In this document: positions 1 to 8,689 of the stretch, piece by piece
Layout of the letters: each line of letters opens with the position of its first letter
Numbering within the stretch: the first letter of the stretch is position 1
NCBI GenBank assembly: GCA_031363055.1
Contig: JANLTP010000137.1
Location: 1-36,705, forward strand
Direction of reading: 5' to 3'
Length of the DNA stretch: 36,705 nucleotides
Source: JANLTP01 sp031363055
Lineage (GTDB): Bacteria; Pseudomonadota; Gammaproteobacteria; Burkholderiales; Burkholderiaceae_E
Made by a program: the position numbers and the translations under genes
Notes under the pieces: generated by a model
What the model saw: only the letters and a program-made list of their open reading frames with translations
What the model was told of the DNA's origin: nothing
Databases searched by the model: none

Positions 1-1368
1 GCTTGATTGTGGGGGACCGACAGGTCGAGCGCTTCGAGCCTCAGATGGGAAATGATGCTCGAGCCAATCCCGAAAATCGTTGACCACCTGCTGTCGCAGT
101 GGCTCGGCCTCATTGAATATTTCGTGATATGCAGATTCATACCAACGGGTGGTCAGCCCACGCTTTCCGGCACGCTCTGATAGTTGAACACTACCCGCAG
201 GATCTACCAAGCGATCGCTGCCAGCGACCATGAGTAACGCCGGAACCTCCAGCGCGCCGGCGCGTTCCTGAATCAATTCGGCACCGCATAACAGACTCAT
301 GACCAAGCGCGCACACACCTTGTTATGAACCAAGGGATCGTTGCGATAAGCGGCAACGACGTCAGGATCATGTGAGATGTGGCTCGGATCAATACCGTTA
401 CCGGCCGCGACACCGGGTGCCAGCCGGTTCATGAGCTTGAGCAGCCAGCGTTGACCGACCGATAAGCGCAGTGCCAAGGCTGGTGAGCTCAGAATCAGGG
501 CGCGCACCGCGAGGCCGTCCACCAGAACCAGTTCAGCCGCCAGGCTGCCTCCCATGCTGTGGCCGAGCAACACCGGTGGGCCGCCGAGTTCGGCCGCAAA
601 TCGCGAAATCTGCGCCTTGGCATCATCGAGCAACTCGCGGCGATGATTGATGACGCCGCGTTTACCGTCCGATGCGCCGTGCCCACGGTGATCATGCGCC
701 CGCACCTGCCAGCCCAGCGAGTTCAGCCAGCGCGCCAATGCGTCGTAGCGCCGGCAGTGCTCACCCAAGCCATGCAACAGATAGATGCCACGCCCAACCG
801 GCGGCGCTGTTGCGCACTGCGCTGCTTCCGACCCCTTGTGCCACTTCGGCAGCGGCTCAGCGGATCGCCAATCGACTTGATAAAGCGATACGCCCTCGGC
901 AACCGCTTGTCTTGTTTCGGTCAGCTCGGAGGCGAAGCGCATCTCGACATGTTCAATCCCGACTTCCAGGTAGGGATCGCTGGTCACGCTAAAACCGAAC
1001 GTCGAATAGAGATCCTTGACGGCCGTTTGCGCGCTGAGCTCGAACGCCGAGTCGCCGCGTCGAAAGCCGATTTGCATCAACGCCGCCAGCACTTGCCGTG
1101 CAACCCCTTCGCGCCGGTGTTCGGGCAACACGGCCATACGACCGATGTGCGCGTCCGGCAACAGGCGGGCGGTCGCAATCGGCTGCTTCTGTCGATAAGC
1201 CACGCAATGCATCGCGACCGCGTCGGCATCGTCCCATTCATGTTCGGGGTCGATTCCTTGCTCATCGACAAACACCCGGCTGCGAACCCAGGTGGCATCA
1301 CTTTGCAGATCGGACCAAGCACCAAATTTGAGCTTGATCGGATCGTCGCGACTATCGGCTTTTTTCAT
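1..1368 (-). CDS. GNAT acetyltransferase-alpha/beta hydrolase (lysophospholipase-like) fusion, 3' end cut by window
   Basis: Reading in from an ATG at 1368, the frame stays open for 456 codons and leaves the window without a stop. Residues 1 to about 140 resemble a GNAT acetyltransferase of the ElaA/YjcF type: an early VRSRVFVDEQGI, then IGRMAVLPEHRREGVARQVL, which is the acetyl-CoA pyrophosphate loop, then a YSTFGF segment. A short linker leads to an alpha/beta hydrolase of the monoglyceride lipase/lysophospholipase type, with GIYLLHGLGEHCRRY near residue 190, HDHRGHGASDGKRG, the nucleophile elbow GHSMGGS, and a late VAGSDRLVD carrying the probable acid. The probable catalytic His lies in SAYHEIFNE. 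Both halves look intact. It is 35 bp downstream of the MDR oxidoreductase on the same strand and is probably the last gene of the acyl-CoA cluster. A lipid or acyl-ester role is inferred from context and the substrate is unknown. Confidence 0.85.
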   Translation of the reverse strand, partial: MKKADSRDDPIKLKFGAWSDLQSDATWVRSRVFVDEQGIDPEHEWDDADAVAMHCVAYRQKQPIATARLLPDAHIGRMAVLPEHRREGVARQVLAALMQIGFRRGDSAFELSAQTAVKDLYSTFGFSVTSDPYLEVGIEHVEMRFASELTETRQAVAEGVSLYQVDWRSAEPLPKWHKGSEAAQCATAPPVGRGIYLLHGLGEHCRRYDALARWLNSLGWQVRAHDHRGHGASDGKRGVINHRRELLDDAKAQISRFAAELGGPPVLLGHSMGGSLAAELVLVDGLAVRALILSSPALALRLSVGQRWLLKLMNRLAPGVAAGNGIDPSHISHDPDVVAAYRNDPLVHNKVCARLVMSLLCGAELIQERAGALEVPALLMVAGSDRLVDPAGSVQLSERAGKRGLTTRWYESAYHEIFNEAEPLRQQVVNDFRDWLEHHFPSEARSARPVGPPQSS

Positions 1369-1403
1369 TCGCCGCCCTGCACCACTTCAGAAATGAGTAC
1401 TCT

Positions 1404-2393
1404 CTAAATCAGCTTGACGACTTGTTTGCCGAGATTTTTGCCCTTCAAGAGACCCATGAATGCATCCGGTGCCGAAGCCAGGCCAACAGCAACCGATTCC
1501 TTGAATTTCATCCGGCCACTGGCTACCAAGGCACCCAATTCAGTCAAGGCGGTTGGCCAATGCTCGGGGTGTTCGGAGACAATGAAGCCTTCAATTTTCA
1601 AGCGATTGATGAGGATCGAGCGAACGTTGTGAATCGGCATCGGTTCGCCGTTATAGGATGAAATCAGACCGCACACCGCAATCCGCCCAAAGGCATTCAT
1701 ACGTTTCAAGACGTTATCGAGCACCTCGCCGCCGACGTTATCGAAGTAGCCGTCGATGCCCGCAGGCGTGGCGTTGAGCAGATCCTGGCCCAGGTTACCG
1801 GCCTTGTAGTCGACGCAGGCATCAAAGCCCAATTCCTTGACCACAATCGTGCACTTCTCGGCGCCGCCCGCAATACCTACGACTCGCGCTCCCTGAAATT
1901 TTGCCAACTGGCCAACAACGGCACCGACGGCACCACTGGCTGCCGACACCACCACGGTTTGACCCGCCTTGGGCACAATGATCTTGTTCAATCCGTACCA
2001 GGCGGTCACGCCCGGCATGCCGACCGCCCCCAGGTAAGCCGACAAGGGCACGGTACGACCATCGACTTTTCGCAATCCCTTGCCGTTGTCCTTGCCGTAG
2101 AGCTGCCAGCCCGACATGGCGACCACGGTATCGCCGACCACAAAACCCGGGTTCTTCGATTCGATGACTTCGCCGACCGTGCCGCCGCCCATGACCTCAT
2201 TGAGTGGTTGCGGACTGGTGTACGACTTCGCGTCGTCCATTCGACCGCGCATGTAGGGATCGAGCGACAGATAGTGATTGCGAATCAAAACCTCGCCGTC
2301 GCCAATGCTCGGAATCGGTGCTTCCTCAAGCCGAAAATTCGCGGCGCTCACCGCACCTTTGGGGCGACTGACCAACAATACTTTTTGATTCAT
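1404..2393 (-). CDS. NADP-dependent MDR oxidoreductase (PTGR/CurA-like, zinc-free)
   Basis: This 329-residue medium-chain reductase belongs to the zinc-independent group that includes prostaglandin/leukotriene B4 reductases and curcumin reductase, which reduce the C=C bond of enones with NADPH. It has an N-terminal catalytic GroES-like half with SLDPYMRGRM at 43-52. The Rossmann signature AASGAVGAVVG is at 151-161, and the C-terminal EGFIVSEHPE segment is typical of the family. No zinc-ligand cysteine cluster is seen. The ATG at 2393 gives the normal family N terminus (MNQKVLLVSRP). An in-frame GTG two codons upstream, at 2399, has a better spaced GAAGGA and may be the true start. A longer frame to 2486 would overlap the SDR gene and adds non-homologous residues, so I rejected it. 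It follows the SDR by about 70 bp, probably in the same transcript. The natural substrate cannot be told. Confidence 0.9.
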   Translation of the reverse strand: MNQKVLLVSRPKGAVSAANFRLEEAPIPSIGDGEVLIRNHYLSLDPYMRGRMDDAKSYTSPQPLNEVMGGGTVGEVIESKNPGFVVGDTVVAMSGWQLYGKDNGKGLRKVDGRTVPLSAYLGAVGMPGVTAWYGLNKIIVPKAGQTVVVSAASGAVGAVVGQLAKFQGARVVGIAGGAEKCTIVVKELGFDACVDYKAGNLGQDLLNATPAGIDGYFDNVGGEVLDNVLKRMNAFGRIAVCGLISSYNGEPMPIHNVRSILINRLKIEGFIVSEHPEHWPTALTELGALVASGRMKFKESVAVGLASAPDAFMGLLKGKNLGKQVVKLI

Positions 2394-2466
2394 TTCCACG
2401 TTTGTTCCTTCTATCGGGTCGGGGTTGTTCGAGGGACTTCCAGCGCAGGCAATCGGGCGATCAGGT

Positions 2467-3243
2467 TCAAACCGCCGAAACGCCACCGTCTATCGCCAGG
2501 ACCTGGCCGGTGATGTGTTTGCCGGCGTTCGAGCAGAACAGCAGCGCTGCGCCCTGCAGATCGTGATCATCGCCGATTCGCTGCAACGGTGTCATGGCTT
2601 TGAGTGTATCTTCAAACGCACCCAGGGCACCGTGAGTCATGCGCGATGGGAAAAACCCCGGCGCCAATGCATTGACCGTAATGCCGAACGGGCCCCACTC
2701 ACCGGCCAGTGCGCGGGTGAAGTTCACCAAGCCGCCCTTGGTGGTGTTGTAGGCCAAGGTCTTGTTGGTGTTCGGCGGATTGCCGCGCAAACCGGCAATC
2801 GATGCGATATTCAAGATACGCCCGTAATGCCTCGGGATCATCGAGCGACGACCAATCTCCTGGGTCAGCACAAAGACGCCGGTCAGGTTGATGTTCACGA
2901 GCTTTTGCCAGGCCGCTAGCGGATGATCCTCGGCGGGGGCTACCCAGGAGGCACCGGCATTATTGACGAGGATGTCGCAATAGCCCAGGCGGTCGAGCGC
3001 CTGCACCGCAAATTCAGAAATGTCCTCCGTCCGACTCAGATCGCAGGCGATGGCGCTGACGCTCAAACCACGCGCCGTCAGTCGAGTGACGGTAGCATTC
3101 AACTCATCAACCTTGCGTGCGGTCAACAGCACCTGCGCACCAGCTTCGGCGAGCGCACAGGCGATCTGCAACCCCAGCCCGCGCGAGCCACCGGTCACGA
3201 TCGCCTTGCGGCCGGTCAGATCAAAAAGATCGAGTGCCGACAT
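2467..3243 (-). CDS. SDR family NAD(P)-dependent oxidoreductase
   Basis: A 258-residue classical short-chain dehydrogenase/reductase. The cofactor motif TGGSRGLG is at 17-24, the structural NNAG at 94-97, the catalytic Ser at 148 (NIASIAG) and the YxxxK pair at Tyr165/Lys169. The C terminus GQVLAIDGGVSAV is typical. Similarity is closest in feel to gluconate 5-dehydrogenase and 3-oxoacyl reductase type SDRs, and sequence alone does not separate these. It sits 31 bp downstream of the thiolase in a run of fatty-acid catabolic genes, so a 3-hydroxyacyl-CoA or alcohol dehydrogenase role is a reasonable inference. The start at 3243 has no clear ribosome binding site, which suggests translation coupled to the upstream gene. 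Confidence 0.9.
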   Translation of the reverse strand: MSALDLFDLTGRKAIVTGGSRGLGLQIACALAEAGAQVLLTARKVDELNATVTRLTARGLSVSAIACDLSRTEDISEFAVQALDRLGYCDILVNNAGASWVAPAEDHPLAAWQKLVNINLTGVFVLTQEIGRRSMIPRHYGRILNIASIAGLRGNPPNTNKTLAYNTTKGGLVNFTRALAGEWGPFGITVNALAPGFFPSRMTHGALGAFEDTLKAMTPLQRIGDDHDLQGAALLFCSNAGKHITGQVLAIDGGVSAV

Positions 3244-3274
3244 GGGCTAGTGGGCGATCCAGCAAAGCATTCGT

Positions 3275-4453
3275 TCAAACGATTTCGAACAGGCCGGCCG
3301 CACCCATGCCGCCGCCGACACACATCGTCACCACCGCCCACTTGGCACCGCGACGTTTGCCTTCGATCAAGGCATGTCCGGTCAGGCGCTGACCGCTGAC
3401 GCCATACGGATGACCTACAGCGATGGCGCCGCCGTTGACATTCAGTCGATCGGCTGGAATCCCCAAACGATCGCGGCAATACAGCACCTGTACAGCGAAC
3501 GCTTCATTGAGTTCCCACAGATCAATATCCTGCACTTTCAAGCCGGCACGCGCCAGCAGCTTCGGAATCGCAAACACCGGACCAATACCCATCTCGTCGG
3601 GTTCACAGCCAGCCACCGCAAAACCACGGAAATAACCGAGCGGCTTGATGCCGCGTCTCTCGGCAAGCTTGGCATCCATGACGACACAGGCGCCGGCGCC
3701 ATCCGAGAACTGGCTGGCGTTACCGGCCGAAATGACCCCGCCTGGCAGGGCCGAGCGAATCTGTGACACGCCTTCATAGGTGGTATCGGTGCGGCGCCCT
3801 TCGTCGTCACTCAGCACAACGTCCTTGGTGATCATTTGCCCGGTGTTCTTGTCGGCAAAGGCGCATCGCACCGTGATCTGAACGATCTCGTCCTTGAACT
3901 TGCCGGCCGTTGCCGCCGCGCAAGCACGTTGCTGGCTTTGTGCGCCGTAGTGATCCTGCACGTCGCGGGCGATGTTATAGCGCTTGGCGACCATTTCAGC
4001 CGTCTGCAGCATCGGCCAATAAACCTCGGGCTTCTTCGCCTGCAAGTTGCTGTCGATCATCATATGCATGTTCATTTCGTTCTGCACACAGGAGATCGAC
4101 TCGACGCCACCGGCGACATAAACGTCGGCCTCACCGGCGATCACGCGTTGCGCCGCCAGCGCAATCGTCTGCAAACCCGAGGAGCAAAACCGGTTGACGG
4201 TGACACCGGCAACCGTGACCGGCAGGCCAGCCGCCAGCGCGATCTGACGCGCGATATTCGAGCCGGTGGCGCCTTCCGGATTGGCGCAGCCCATGATGAC
4301 ATCTTCGACCTCTGCACCGTCAATACCGGCGCGCTCCAGCGCCGCCTTGACCACGTGCCCGCCCATGGTGGCACCATGAGTCATATTCAAAGCACCCTTC
4401 CAGGACTTGGCCAGCCCGGTCCGGGCGGTCGATACGATAACTGCTTCACGCAT
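3275..4453 (-). CDS. Acetyl-CoA C-acyltransferase (thiolase)
   Basis: A 392-residue thiolase that cleaves 3-ketoacyl-CoA with CoA, the last step of beta-oxidation, or condenses acetyl-CoA in reverse. The acyl-accepting cysteine is Cys90 in VNRFCSSG. The His in GHPYG is at about 348 and the second active-site Cys in CVGGGMG at about 378, so the catalytic set is complete. The ATG at 4453 (MREAVIVSTART) is chosen because AAGGA lies 7 bp upstream and the protein begins as thiolases do. A 31-residue extension to 4546 would be read through a tandem repeat and is unlikely. It lies between the FadB-type enzyme and the SDR, so these probably form one beta-oxidation operon. It resembles FadA-type enzymes, but chain-length preference cannot be read from the sequence. 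Confidence 0.95.
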   Translation of the reverse strand: MREAVIVSTARTGLAKSWKGALNMTHGATMGGHVVKAALERAGIDGAEVEDVIMGCANPEGATGSNIARQIALAAGLPVTVAGVTVNRFCSSGLQTIALAAQRVIAGEADVYVAGGVESISCVQNEMNMHMMIDSNLQAKKPEVYWPMLQTAEMVAKRYNIARDVQDHYGAQSQQRACAAATAGKFKDEIVQITVRCAFADKNTGQMITKDVVLSDDEGRRTDTTYEGVSQIRSALPGGVISAGNASQFSDGAGACVVMDAKLAERRGIKPLGYFRGFAVAGCEPDEMGIGPVFAIPKLLARAGLKVQDIDLWELNEAFAVQVLYCRDRLGIPADRLNVNGGAIAVGHPYGVSGQRLTGHALIEGKRRGAKWAVVTMCVGGGMGAAGLFEIV

Positions 4454-4470
4454 GATTAATTCCTTCGAGT

Positions 4471-4502
4471 TTGCCAATAGACATTGTTGCCAATACACAT
4501 TG
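4471..4502. repeat. 16-bp tandem repeat upstream of the thiolase gene
   Basis: Two adjacent 16-bp units, TTGCCAATAGACATTG and TTGCCAATACACATTG, differ at one base. A degenerate third partial unit follows at 4503-4514 (CTGCCGATGTTC). They occupy much of the 93-bp gap between the multifunctional enzyme and the thiolase start, just upstream of the thiolase ribosome binding site. Confidence 0.85.
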
Positions 4503-4546
4503 CTGCCGATGTTCCTAGGTAGTCGTTCTCTGCGTTCATCGAGCAC

Positions 4547-6652
4547 TCAGCCGTTGAATGTCTTGCCGGCGTTAGCCAGCTTCTTGAGCAAGGGCGCCGG
4601 CTTCCAGAACGTTTTATCGCCACGCGCGGTCGCCGCAAAACCGTTCAGGCGATTGACGACGTTAAAGAGTCCGTAAGCATCGGCGTACAGCATCGGTCCA
4701 CCCAGATGCAGCGGAAAGCCGTAACCATTCAGATAGATCATGTCGATGTCAGAGGCTCGCAGCGCAATGCCTTCCTGGAGAATCCGTGCACCCTCGTTGA
4801 CCAGAGCGAACATCAATCGATGAACAATTTCATCATCGCTGATTTTGCGCGGCGTCAGCTTCAGCGATGCACGATGATCGACGATCAGTTTATCGACGAC
4901 CGGGTCAGTAATCGCATCCCGTTTGCCTGGCTCGTAGCGATACCAGCCGCTGCCGGTTTTCTGGCCGTAACGTCCGAGCTCGCAAAGCTTGTCGGCAATC
5001 TTCGGGTACTTCATGTTCGGCTGCTCAAGATAGCGCCGTTTTCGAATGAACCAGCCGACATCGTTGCCAGCCAGATCGCCCATACGGAAGGGACCCATCG
5101 CAAAACCGAGCTTTTCGATGGCGCGATCGACTTGCTGCGGGCTGGCGCCCTCCTCCAGCATATAGAGGCCCTGACGCGAGTACTGCTCGATCATTCGATT
5201 ACCGATGAAGCCATCACAAACGCCGGAGACGACCCCGATCTTCTTGATCTTTTTGGACAGGCTCATGGTGGTCGCGAGCACATCCTTGGCGGTCGCGTCA
5301 CCGCGAACCACCTCGAGCAAACGCATGACGTTGGCCGGCGAAAAAAAGTGCGTCCCAATCACATCTTGCGGGCGCTTCGTGAAGGCGGCGATCTGATTCA
5401 CATCCAGGGTCGAGGTGTTACTGGCCAGAATCGCGCCTGGCTTCATGACCGCATCGAGCTTCTTGAACACCACCTCCTTGACCGACATTTCTTCAAACAC
5501 TGCCTCAACCACGATATCGGCGTCTTTAAGTGCCGAATAGTCAAGCGTCGGTGTGATCAGGCCCATACGCGTTACGACATCCTCCGGCTTGATTCGACCG
5601 CGTTTAGCACTGTTCTCATAATTTTTGCGAACGATACCCAGACCGCGATCGAGCGCTTCCTGATTGCTTTCAAGAATGGTGACCGGAATACCGGCGTTCA
5701 CGAAGTTCATGGCGATACCGCCACCCATGGTGCCGGCACCGATCACCGCGGCACTGCGGATCGGACGCAGCGGCGTGTCTTCCGGTACATCTGGAATTTT
5801 GCTGGCGGCGCGTTCGCCGAAAAACGCGTGCCTCAGGGCGCGTGACTCGGGCGTTTGAACCAGTTCGAGGAAGGCGTCGCGTTCAACGCGCATGCCTTCG
5901 TCAAAGGAGGCCGTCGCCGCGGCCCCCACTGCATCAACACATTTAAGCGGCGCCGGAAAATTTCGGGCGACGGCGCGCACGGTGTTGCGCGCAAACTGAA
6001 TGTAGCCCTGGGCGTTCGGGTAGTCGACTGTCAGATCTCGAACCTTGGGCAAGCCACGCTTCTCGGTAACCACTTGGCGGGCCAGCGTGATTGCCGCCGG
6101 CAGCAAGTCACCGTCGATCACGTCCTCAAACAATTTAGTGCCCTTGAGTTTTTCGGCTTTGACCGGCTCACCGCTGACGATCATGTTGAGCGCCATTTCA
6201 TACGGAATGACTCGCGGCAGACGCTGAGTACCACCGGCGCCCGGCAGGATTCCGAGCTTGACCTCCGGCAGCGCGATCAGCGCACCCGCCTTGGCGATCC
6301 TGAAATGGCAGCCCATCGCGAGTTCCAGGCCACCGCCCATGGCGACCGAGTGAACCGCAGCGATCACCGGTTTGGTCGATTGTTCGATCAGTTTGATGAC
6401 CGTCAGCAAGTTCGGTTCGGCCAAAGCTTTCGGTGAGCCGAACTCGCGGATATCGGCGCCGCCCGAGAACGCCTTGCCGGCGCCCGTCAACACGATAGCG
6501 GTGATTGCCGGATTGGCCAGCGCCTGATTCAGGCCACTGACAATTTCGCGGCGCAGCTCGTAACCGAGGCCGTTAACCGGCGGGCTGTCCATCGTAATGA
6601 TGGCAACGTCCTGGTCTTCCTGATAGTGGGCTTTGCTGATTGTTTTGCTCAT
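4547..6652 (-). CDS. FadB/FadJ-type enoyl-CoA hydratase/3-hydroxyacyl-CoA dehydrogenase
   Basis: A 701-residue multifunctional beta-oxidation enzyme. The crotonase domain covers about 1-190, with an oxyanion-hole segment AFSGGADIRE (61-70), GGGLELAMG with Glu110 and LPEVKLGILPGAGGTQ with Glu130. These two match the catalytic glutamates of FadB. The NAD-binding motif GAGTMGGGI is at 305-313, the dehydrogenase His is His435 in IGTHFFSPA, and the usual tandem C-terminal dehydrogenase domains follow to the end. The length is normal for the FadB/FadJ alpha subunit. It sits between the acyl-CoA ligase (46 bp away) and the thiolase, so the three cover activation, hydration, oxidation and thiolysis. 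No acyl-CoA dehydrogenase is seen in the window. The start at 6652 has only a weak ribosome binding site. Confidence 0.93.
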   Translation of the reverse strand: MSKTISKAHYQEDQDVAIITMDSPPVNGLGYELRREIVSGLNQALANPAITAIVLTGAGKAFSGGADIREFGSPKALAEPNLLTVIKLIEQSTKPVIAAVHSVAMGGGLELAMGCHFRIAKAGALIALPEVKLGILPGAGGTQRLPRVIPYEMALNMIVSGEPVKAEKLKGTKLFEDVIDGDLLPAAITLARQVVTEKRGLPKVRDLTVDYPNAQGYIQFARNTVRAVARNFPAPLKCVDAVGAAATASFDEGMRVERDAFLELVQTPESRALRHAFFGERAASKIPDVPEDTPLRPIRSAAVIGAGTMGGGIAMNFVNAGIPVTILESNQEALDRGLGIVRKNYENSAKRGRIKPEDVVTRMGLITPTLDYSALKDADIVVEAVFEEMSVKEVVFKKLDAVMKPGAILASNTSTLDVNQIAAFTKRPQDVIGTHFFSPANVMRLLEVVRGDATAKDVLATTMSLSKKIKKIGVVSGVCDGFIGNRMIEQYSRQGLYMLEEGASPQQVDRAIEKLGFAMGPFRMGDLAGNDVGWFIRKRRYLEQPNMKYPKIADKLCELGRYGQKTGSGWYRYEPGKRDAITDPVVDKLIVDHRASLKLTPRKISDDEIVHRLMFALVNEGARILQEGIALRASDIDMIYLNGYGFPLHLGGPMLYADAYGLFNVVNRLNGFAATARGDKTFWKPAPLLKKLANAGKTFNG

Positions 6653-6698
6653 AGGTGCTCGATTGACGTTGGCCCGGCGGCGCGCTTACGCGGTGCGC

Positions 6699-8342
6699 TC
6701 AAGCGGTGGGAAGTTTGTAGCTGGAAAACTGTTCGCGCAAGCGGGTCTTGAGTATTTTCCCGGTGGCGCCCAACGGAATGGCCTCAACGAATTGGACATC
6801 ATCGGGCATCCAGAACTTGGCGATCTTGCCTTCGTAAAATTGCAGCAAATCCTCGCGGCTGACCTGGGTATCGGGCCTTCGGACCACAATCAGCAAAGGC
6901 CGTTCATCCCACTTCGGATGTGCTACCCCTATGACGGCAGCATTGGCCACATCCGGATGCGACATGGCGAGGTTTTCGAGATCGATTGAACTGATCCATT
7001 CGCCGCCCGACTTGATGACGTCCTTGCTGCGATCGGTGATTTGCATGAAGCCGTCGGCATCAATGGTCGCCACATCACCGGTCGGGAACCAGCCATCACC
7101 GGCGTCATCGTACTTCAGCGGGTCACCGCCATCCGACTTGAAATACTCCTGAATCACCCAGGGCCCACGCACCAGCAGGTTACCGTAGGACGTTCCGTCC
7201 CAGGCGATCTCGCGGCCGGCATCGTCGAGTATTTTCATATCAACGCCGTACATGACCCGCCCTTGCTTTTCGAGCAACTTCTGGCGGGCGGCTAACGGCC
7301 GATCGGCCGGGGTATTTTGCAAGCCACAAGTGGTTCCCAGCGGTGACATTTCCGTCATACCCCAGGCGTGAATCACTTCCACCCCGTAGTCCTCGCGGAA
7401 ACTGCGAATCATGGCGGGTGGGCAGGCAGAGCCGCCAATTACCGTTCGCCTGAGACTGGAGAATTTAAGATCGTTCTGACGCAAGTGGTTCAACAATCCG
7501 AGCCAGACGGTTGGTACACCGGCCGAAAACGTCACTTGTTCGGACTCGAACAAATCGTAAACCGACTTGCCGTCAAGCTGCGGGCCCGGAAACACGAGCT
7601 TGGCGCCAATCATCGGCGCTAGATAGGGCAGCCCCCAGGCATTGACGTGGAACATCGGCACTACCGGCAAGATGCAGTCACGCGCCGAAATATTCATGAC
7701 GTCCGGCAACGCCGAAGCGAACGCATGCAACACCGACGAGCGATGTGAATACAGGGCACCCTTGGGATTGCCGGTCGTGCCCGAGGTGTAACACAGGCCG
7801 ACCGCACTGCTTTCATCGAGCGCGGGCCACTTGAAGTCTGTCGCACCGCGTGCCAGTACCTCTTCGTAACACAGCAAACCGCTGACGTTGCAGTTGGCCG
7901 GCATGTGCGCACGATTGGTCATGACGATCCAGCCGCGAATGTTCGGACAACGCGCAGCGATCGCTTCAACGATCGGCAGAAACGTCAGATCGAACGCCAG
8001 GAACTGATCCTCGGCATGATTGGCGATCCAGACGATTTGATCGGGATGCAAGCGCGGATTGATGGTGTGCACCACCGCACCGTTGCCGCCGGCTGCGTAA
8101 TAAAGCTCCATATGCCGGTAGCCGTTCCAGGCCAGCGTGGCCAAGCGCTGCCCGGGGGCCAGACCGAGGCGCTCCAGCGCACTGGCTAATTGCAGCGAAC
8201 GCTGGTTGCACGCATCGTAGGTGTAGCGGTGAATATCACCCTCGACTCGCCGCGACACGATTTCCGTTTTACCGTGATGCCGCGCGCCGTGCGCGAGCAG
8301 CGACGTGATGAGCAATGGGAACTTCATCATGAGGCCGTGCAT
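6699..8342 (-). CDS. Fatty-acid--CoA ligase (AMP-binding, medium/long-chain)
   Basis: A 547-residue adenylate-forming enzyme that activates a carboxylic acid to its acyl-CoA using ATP. The phosphate-binding motif YTSGTTGNPKG is at 185-195. The HAWGMTEMSP segment is the A5 core motif, GWFPTGDVATID the A7 motif, and DRSKDVIKSGGEW the hinge before the small domain. The conserved C-terminal lysine is Lys529 in GATGK. The overall form matches AlkK/FadD-like medium- or long-chain ligases. ATG 8342 is preferred because GGAG lies 7 bp upstream. A TTG six bases further out would sit too close to that site. This is the first gene of the minus-strand acyl-CoA cluster, with a terminator behind it at 8471-8497 isolating it from the next transcript. 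Confidence 0.93.
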   Translation of the reverse strand: MHGLMMKFPLLITSLLAHGARHHGKTEIVSRRVEGDIHRYTYDACNQRSLQLASALERLGLAPGQRLATLAWNGYRHMELYYAAGGNGAVVHTINPRLHPDQIVWIANHAEDQFLAFDLTFLPIVEAIAARCPNIRGWIVMTNRAHMPANCNVSGLLCYEEVLARGATDFKWPALDESSAVGLCYTSGTTGNPKGALYSHRSSVLHAFASALPDVMNISARDCILPVVPMFHVNAWGLPYLAPMIGAKLVFPGPQLDGKSVYDLFESEQVTFSAGVPTVWLGLLNHLRQNDLKFSSLRRTVIGGSACPPAMIRSFREDYGVEVIHAWGMTEMSPLGTTCGLQNTPADRPLAARQKLLEKQGRVMYGVDMKILDDAGREIAWDGTSYGNLLVRGPWVIQEYFKSDGGDPLKYDDAGDGWFPTGDVATIDADGFMQITDRSKDVIKSGGEWISSIDLENLAMSHPDVANAAVIGVAHPKWDERPLLIVVRRPDTQVSREDLLQFYEGKIAKFWMPDDVQFVEAIPLGATGKILKTRLREQFSSYKLPTA

Positions 8343-8470
8343 GAACAATCTCCGGGTTTTTGCTTTTGGGGGGTGGTTTAACGCATATTAATCCGCTGGC
8401 AGTTAATCCGCCGTCAGGGCGATCCAGGACGGGAGCATTCCCACCGGGTTTTGAGCGCCGCTTGAATGGC

Positions 8471-8497
8471 AAAAAACCCGCTGGCAGCGGGTTTTTT
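8471..8497. terminator. Bidirectional rho-independent terminator
   Basis: A stem CCCGCT/AGCGGG with a 3-nt loop is flanked by six A on the left and six T on the right, so either strand reads as hairpin plus U tract. It lies 27 bp past the stop of the small minus-strand ORF and would separate that transcript from the acyl-CoA ligase operon. The 8343-8470 stretch between it and the ligase start holds no convincing promoter match or gene. Confidence 0.9.
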
Positions 8498-8524
8498 GTG
8501 GATCGTCAGCAGATTAAAACGGGC

Positions 8525-8653
8525 TCAGGACTTCTTGACTTTTTCCAGCATACGGAAAATCGGCGTTGAGGAGCCCTTGAAGAGGCGCTTCAATGACTTC
8601 GGCATACAGCGGCGCTCAAGCGTGTTACGGCGGTTTCTACTGACATCAGCCAT
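8525..8653 (-). CDS. Possible small basic protein, 42 residues, unrecognised
   Basis: An ATG at 8653 opens a 42-codon frame ending in TGA at 8525. The product starts MADVSRNRRN and ends RMLEKVKKS, and it is strongly basic, with about a dozen Arg/Lys. It has no signal peptide or membrane segment. A TATACT hexamer at 8690-8695 on the minus strand would start transcription about 30 bp before the ATG, and a strong terminator follows 27 bp after the stop, so the unit looks like a self-contained monocistronic transcript. Against it, no good ribosome binding site is visible and I do not recognise the protein. It could instead be a small RNA. Confidence 0.45.
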   Translation of the reverse strand: MADVSRNRRNTLERRCMPKSLKRLFKGSSTPIFRMLEKVKKS

Positions 8654-8689
8654 GAGAAGGAACATCCAAATGTGGTTAGGCAACTAGCG

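Noticed and set aside
559..1407. Long plus-strand open frame of 282 codons
   Set aside because: It is the complement of the GNAT-hydrolase gene, whose minus-strand frame shows clear family motifs; the plus frame has none.
4706..5845. Plus-strand frame of 379 codons
   Set aside because: Antisense to the FadB-type enzyme and without recognisable motifs; a shadow caused by GC-rich codon bias.
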